The notes under the pieces: generated by a model
What the model was told of the DNA's origin: nothing
Database searches by the model: none
Seen by the model: the letters and a program-made list of their open reading frames with translations, nothing else
Made by a program: the position numbers and the translations under genes
Source of the DNA: an uncultured Eubacteriales bacterium
Lineage (GTDB): Bacteria > Bacillota > Clostridia > Christensenellales > Christensenellaceae
Direction of reading: 5' to 3'
DNA: 6,063 bases
NCBI GenBank assembly: GCA_905193725.1
Contig: CAJJPW010000135.1
Location: 1-6,063 of the forward strand
Part shown: positions 4,590 to 6,063 of the stretch, in pieces
Layout of the letters: every line of letters begins with the position of its first letter
How positions within the stretch are numbered: the stretch's first letter is position 1

Positions 4590-6063
4590 CTATATGAAAT
4601 ATTCAATTAGGTTCAGCCGATCTAGCTCTTTGGTGGAAAGCTCAGCGACGAACGTCCCTTCTTTTAATACCAATATCCTATCGCACATGCCCGTCAGCTC
4701 AGAAAAATCAGAGGATACCATAATTACACCCGCTCCATTGCGAATGAGTCCATTGATGATATTGTAGATTTCCACTTTCCCAGCGATGTCCACTCCCTGT
4801 GTAGGCTCATCAAACAGATAAACGCTGCAATTGGAATACAGGCACTGAGACACCACGATTTTTTGTTTGTTGCCGCTGCTGATGCTGGCAATGTCGTCCT
4901 CATTTGCCCCTGTTTTGATTCCCAGCCGCTCCATCATCACCTTGCCTTGGATCTCTTCCTGCTGTAAGTTCATGATCTTCCCGGTGCTACATCCATCCAG
5001 ATTGCGCACAGTGATATTTTTCACTGGCGTGAAGTCGGGAAATAGGGCATATTTATCCCGATCTTCCGGGATATATCCCACATGGATAGGCGCTTTATTT
5101 CCCCTCGTGCCCTTTGCCCTGCTGGAGTAGACGATCTCCCCCTGAGATATTTTCTCCAGCCCGGCCAGCGCCTTGAGAAGCTGGGTCCTTCCAGATCCTG
5201 CAATGCCTGCAATGCCGATGACCTCTCCCTCGTGCAGGTCCAAATTGATATCGTGCAAGAAGTGGTTGAATAGGTTCCTCACCCGCAACAAAGTGTTTCC
5301 CTGGGCCACGGGGAGCTTTGGGTAGTACTCCCGTTTGGGTTCTCCTAGCATGAGCCGGGTGAGTTCGTCTCTTCCCAATTTCCCAGACTCCATTTGAGCG
5401 GCTACCGCTCCATCCTTTAATATGGTTACTCGATCTGCTATGCGAGTAATTTCACTCAGGCAATGAGAGATATAGATAATGGCCATTCCCTTAGATTTAC
5501 ATTTTTGGATTAATTGATATACCACTTCCATTTCTCTATTGGTGAGAGAAGCAGAAATTTCATCTAATATCAACACTTTAGACTGGTAAATAAGGGACCT
5601 TGCAAACTGAAGTAGGTATTTCTCTGCTTGGGAAAGCTCCCAAACCTTTTGTCTAGGATAGGCGTCTAGATGCAGCAAATCCAGTATTTCCTGAGTTTTA
5701 CGGCGTATCTCTCCTAAGTTTAACAAAAAGCCACCTTTGTAAACAATAGGATTATTGACAAATAAATTATCTGCAATCGACAGATTATCAAATACAGTTA
5801 ACTCCTGAGTACAGATACATACCCCTTGCTTTACCGCCTCCTCCACAGAGGCAAAGCTGACTTCCTTGCCATTTAGGCGCAATTGGCCGCTGCTATAGCG
5901 GAGAACCCCTGCTACCGCCTTGACCAATACAGATTTTCCCGCACCATTACACCCAATAATCGCATGTACTTCTCCTGGGTATACGCAGATATTTACTTTG
6001 TCAAGAGCAGTTTGGCCTTCAAAGTCTACAGAAAGATGGTCTAATTCCAAAACAGGAGTTTTC
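4590..6063 (-). CDS. Second sugar ABC transporter ATP-binding protein (RbsA type), start codon just beyond the window edge
   Basis: The frame is open to the window edge; the last readable codons give xKTPVLELDHLSVDF. The edge base is G, so the codon before AAA could be an ATG cut by two bases, giving 491 residues, usual for this double-ATPase family. Numbering from that Met: domain 1 has Walker A GCNGAGKSV (38-46), Q-loop in ICTQELTVFDNLS, a degenerate signature ELSQAEKYL (about 143-151), Walker B VLILDE with ISASL instead of the common PTAAL, and H-loop YISH. Domain 2 has GIAGSGRT (about 287-294), signature ISSGNKQK (395-402) with Ser for the first Gly, and Walker B VYLFDEPTQGVD. It is a cytoplasmic motor for a sugar importer, but its binding protein and permease are outside. 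It is more divergent than the ATPase at 361-1872. The TTG at 6050 is an internal Leu, not the start. Confidence 0.9.
   Translation of the reverse strand, partial: KTPVLELDHLSVDFEGQTALDKVNICVYPGEVHAIIGCNGAGKSVLVKAVAGVLRYSSGQLRLNGKEVSFASVEEAVKQGVCICTQELTVFDNLSIADNLFVNNPIVYKGGFLLNLGEIRRKTQEILDLLHLDAYPRQKVWELSQAEKYLLQFARSLIYQSKVLILDEISASLTNREMEVVYQLIQKCKSKGMAIIYISHCLSEITRIADRVTILKDGAVAAQMESGKLGRDELTRLMLGEPKREYYPKLPVAQGNTLLRVRNLFNHFLHDINLDLHEGEVIGIAGIAGSGRTQLLKALAGLEKISQGEIVYSSRAKGTRGNKAPIHVGYIPEDRDKYALFPDFTPVKNITVRNLDGCSTGKIMNLQQEEIQGKVMMERLGIKTGANEDDIASISSGNKQKIVVSQCLYSNCSVYLFDEPTQGVDIAGKVEIYNIINGLIRNGAGVIMVSSDFSELTGMCDRILVLKEGTFVAELSTKELDRLNLIEYFI

Noticed and set aside
6048..6050. TTG as start of the second ATPase
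   Set aside because: The frame continues upstream as xKTPVLELDHLS, with Leu inside the first strand. The true start is most likely cut by the window edge.

Overview
The window looks like a low-to-mid-GC Firmicute (Clostridia-like) carbohydrate-uptake locus. The evidence is a lipoprotein solute-binding protein with a Ser/Thr/Glu-rich linker, strong AGGAGG-type ribosome binding sites, two RbsA/MglA-type double ABC ATPases and a HutC-family GntR regulator. All recognisable genes are on the minus strand, so transcription runs from high to low coordinates. The taxonomic reading rests on protein style only.

Layout in transcription order: (a) 6063-4590, a sugar-type ABC ATPase whose start codon probably lies 2 bases beyond the window edge; (b) 4589-4154, a 436-bp non-coding gap with a strong hairpin terminator best oriented for the plus strand, a LacI/CcpA-like half-match and, near its end, a TTGACA promoter for the regulator; (c) 4119-3379, a GntR/UTRA regulator preceded by a palindromic operator; (d) 3378-3037, an unusual array in which the operator recurs three times, alternating with two decayed copies of the 3' end of the regulator gene; (e) 3036-1939, a lipoprotein sugar-binding protein; (f) a 43-nt intercistronic hairpin; (g) 1872-361, the matching ABC ATPase; (h) 350-1, the N-terminal part of an RNase J, much more AT-rich than the rest (about 34% GC by hand count against about 49% just next to it).

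Likely working model: the GntR protein binds TATGT-N4-ACATA sites in front of its own gene and in front of the binding-protein gene, and so controls an importer made of the lipoprotein and the ATPase at 361-1872. The permease normally encoded next to such an ATPase is not in the window. Where it would be expected, an RNase J gene starts 10 nt after the ATPase stop codon. That is either a real rearrangement or an assembly junction.

The most interesting element is the 3.1-3.45 kb array. It reads as the remains of an old tandem amplification of [operator + regulator gene]. One intact regulator remains, and two gene tails are trapped between operator copies, two of which share a perfect 38-bp direct repeat.
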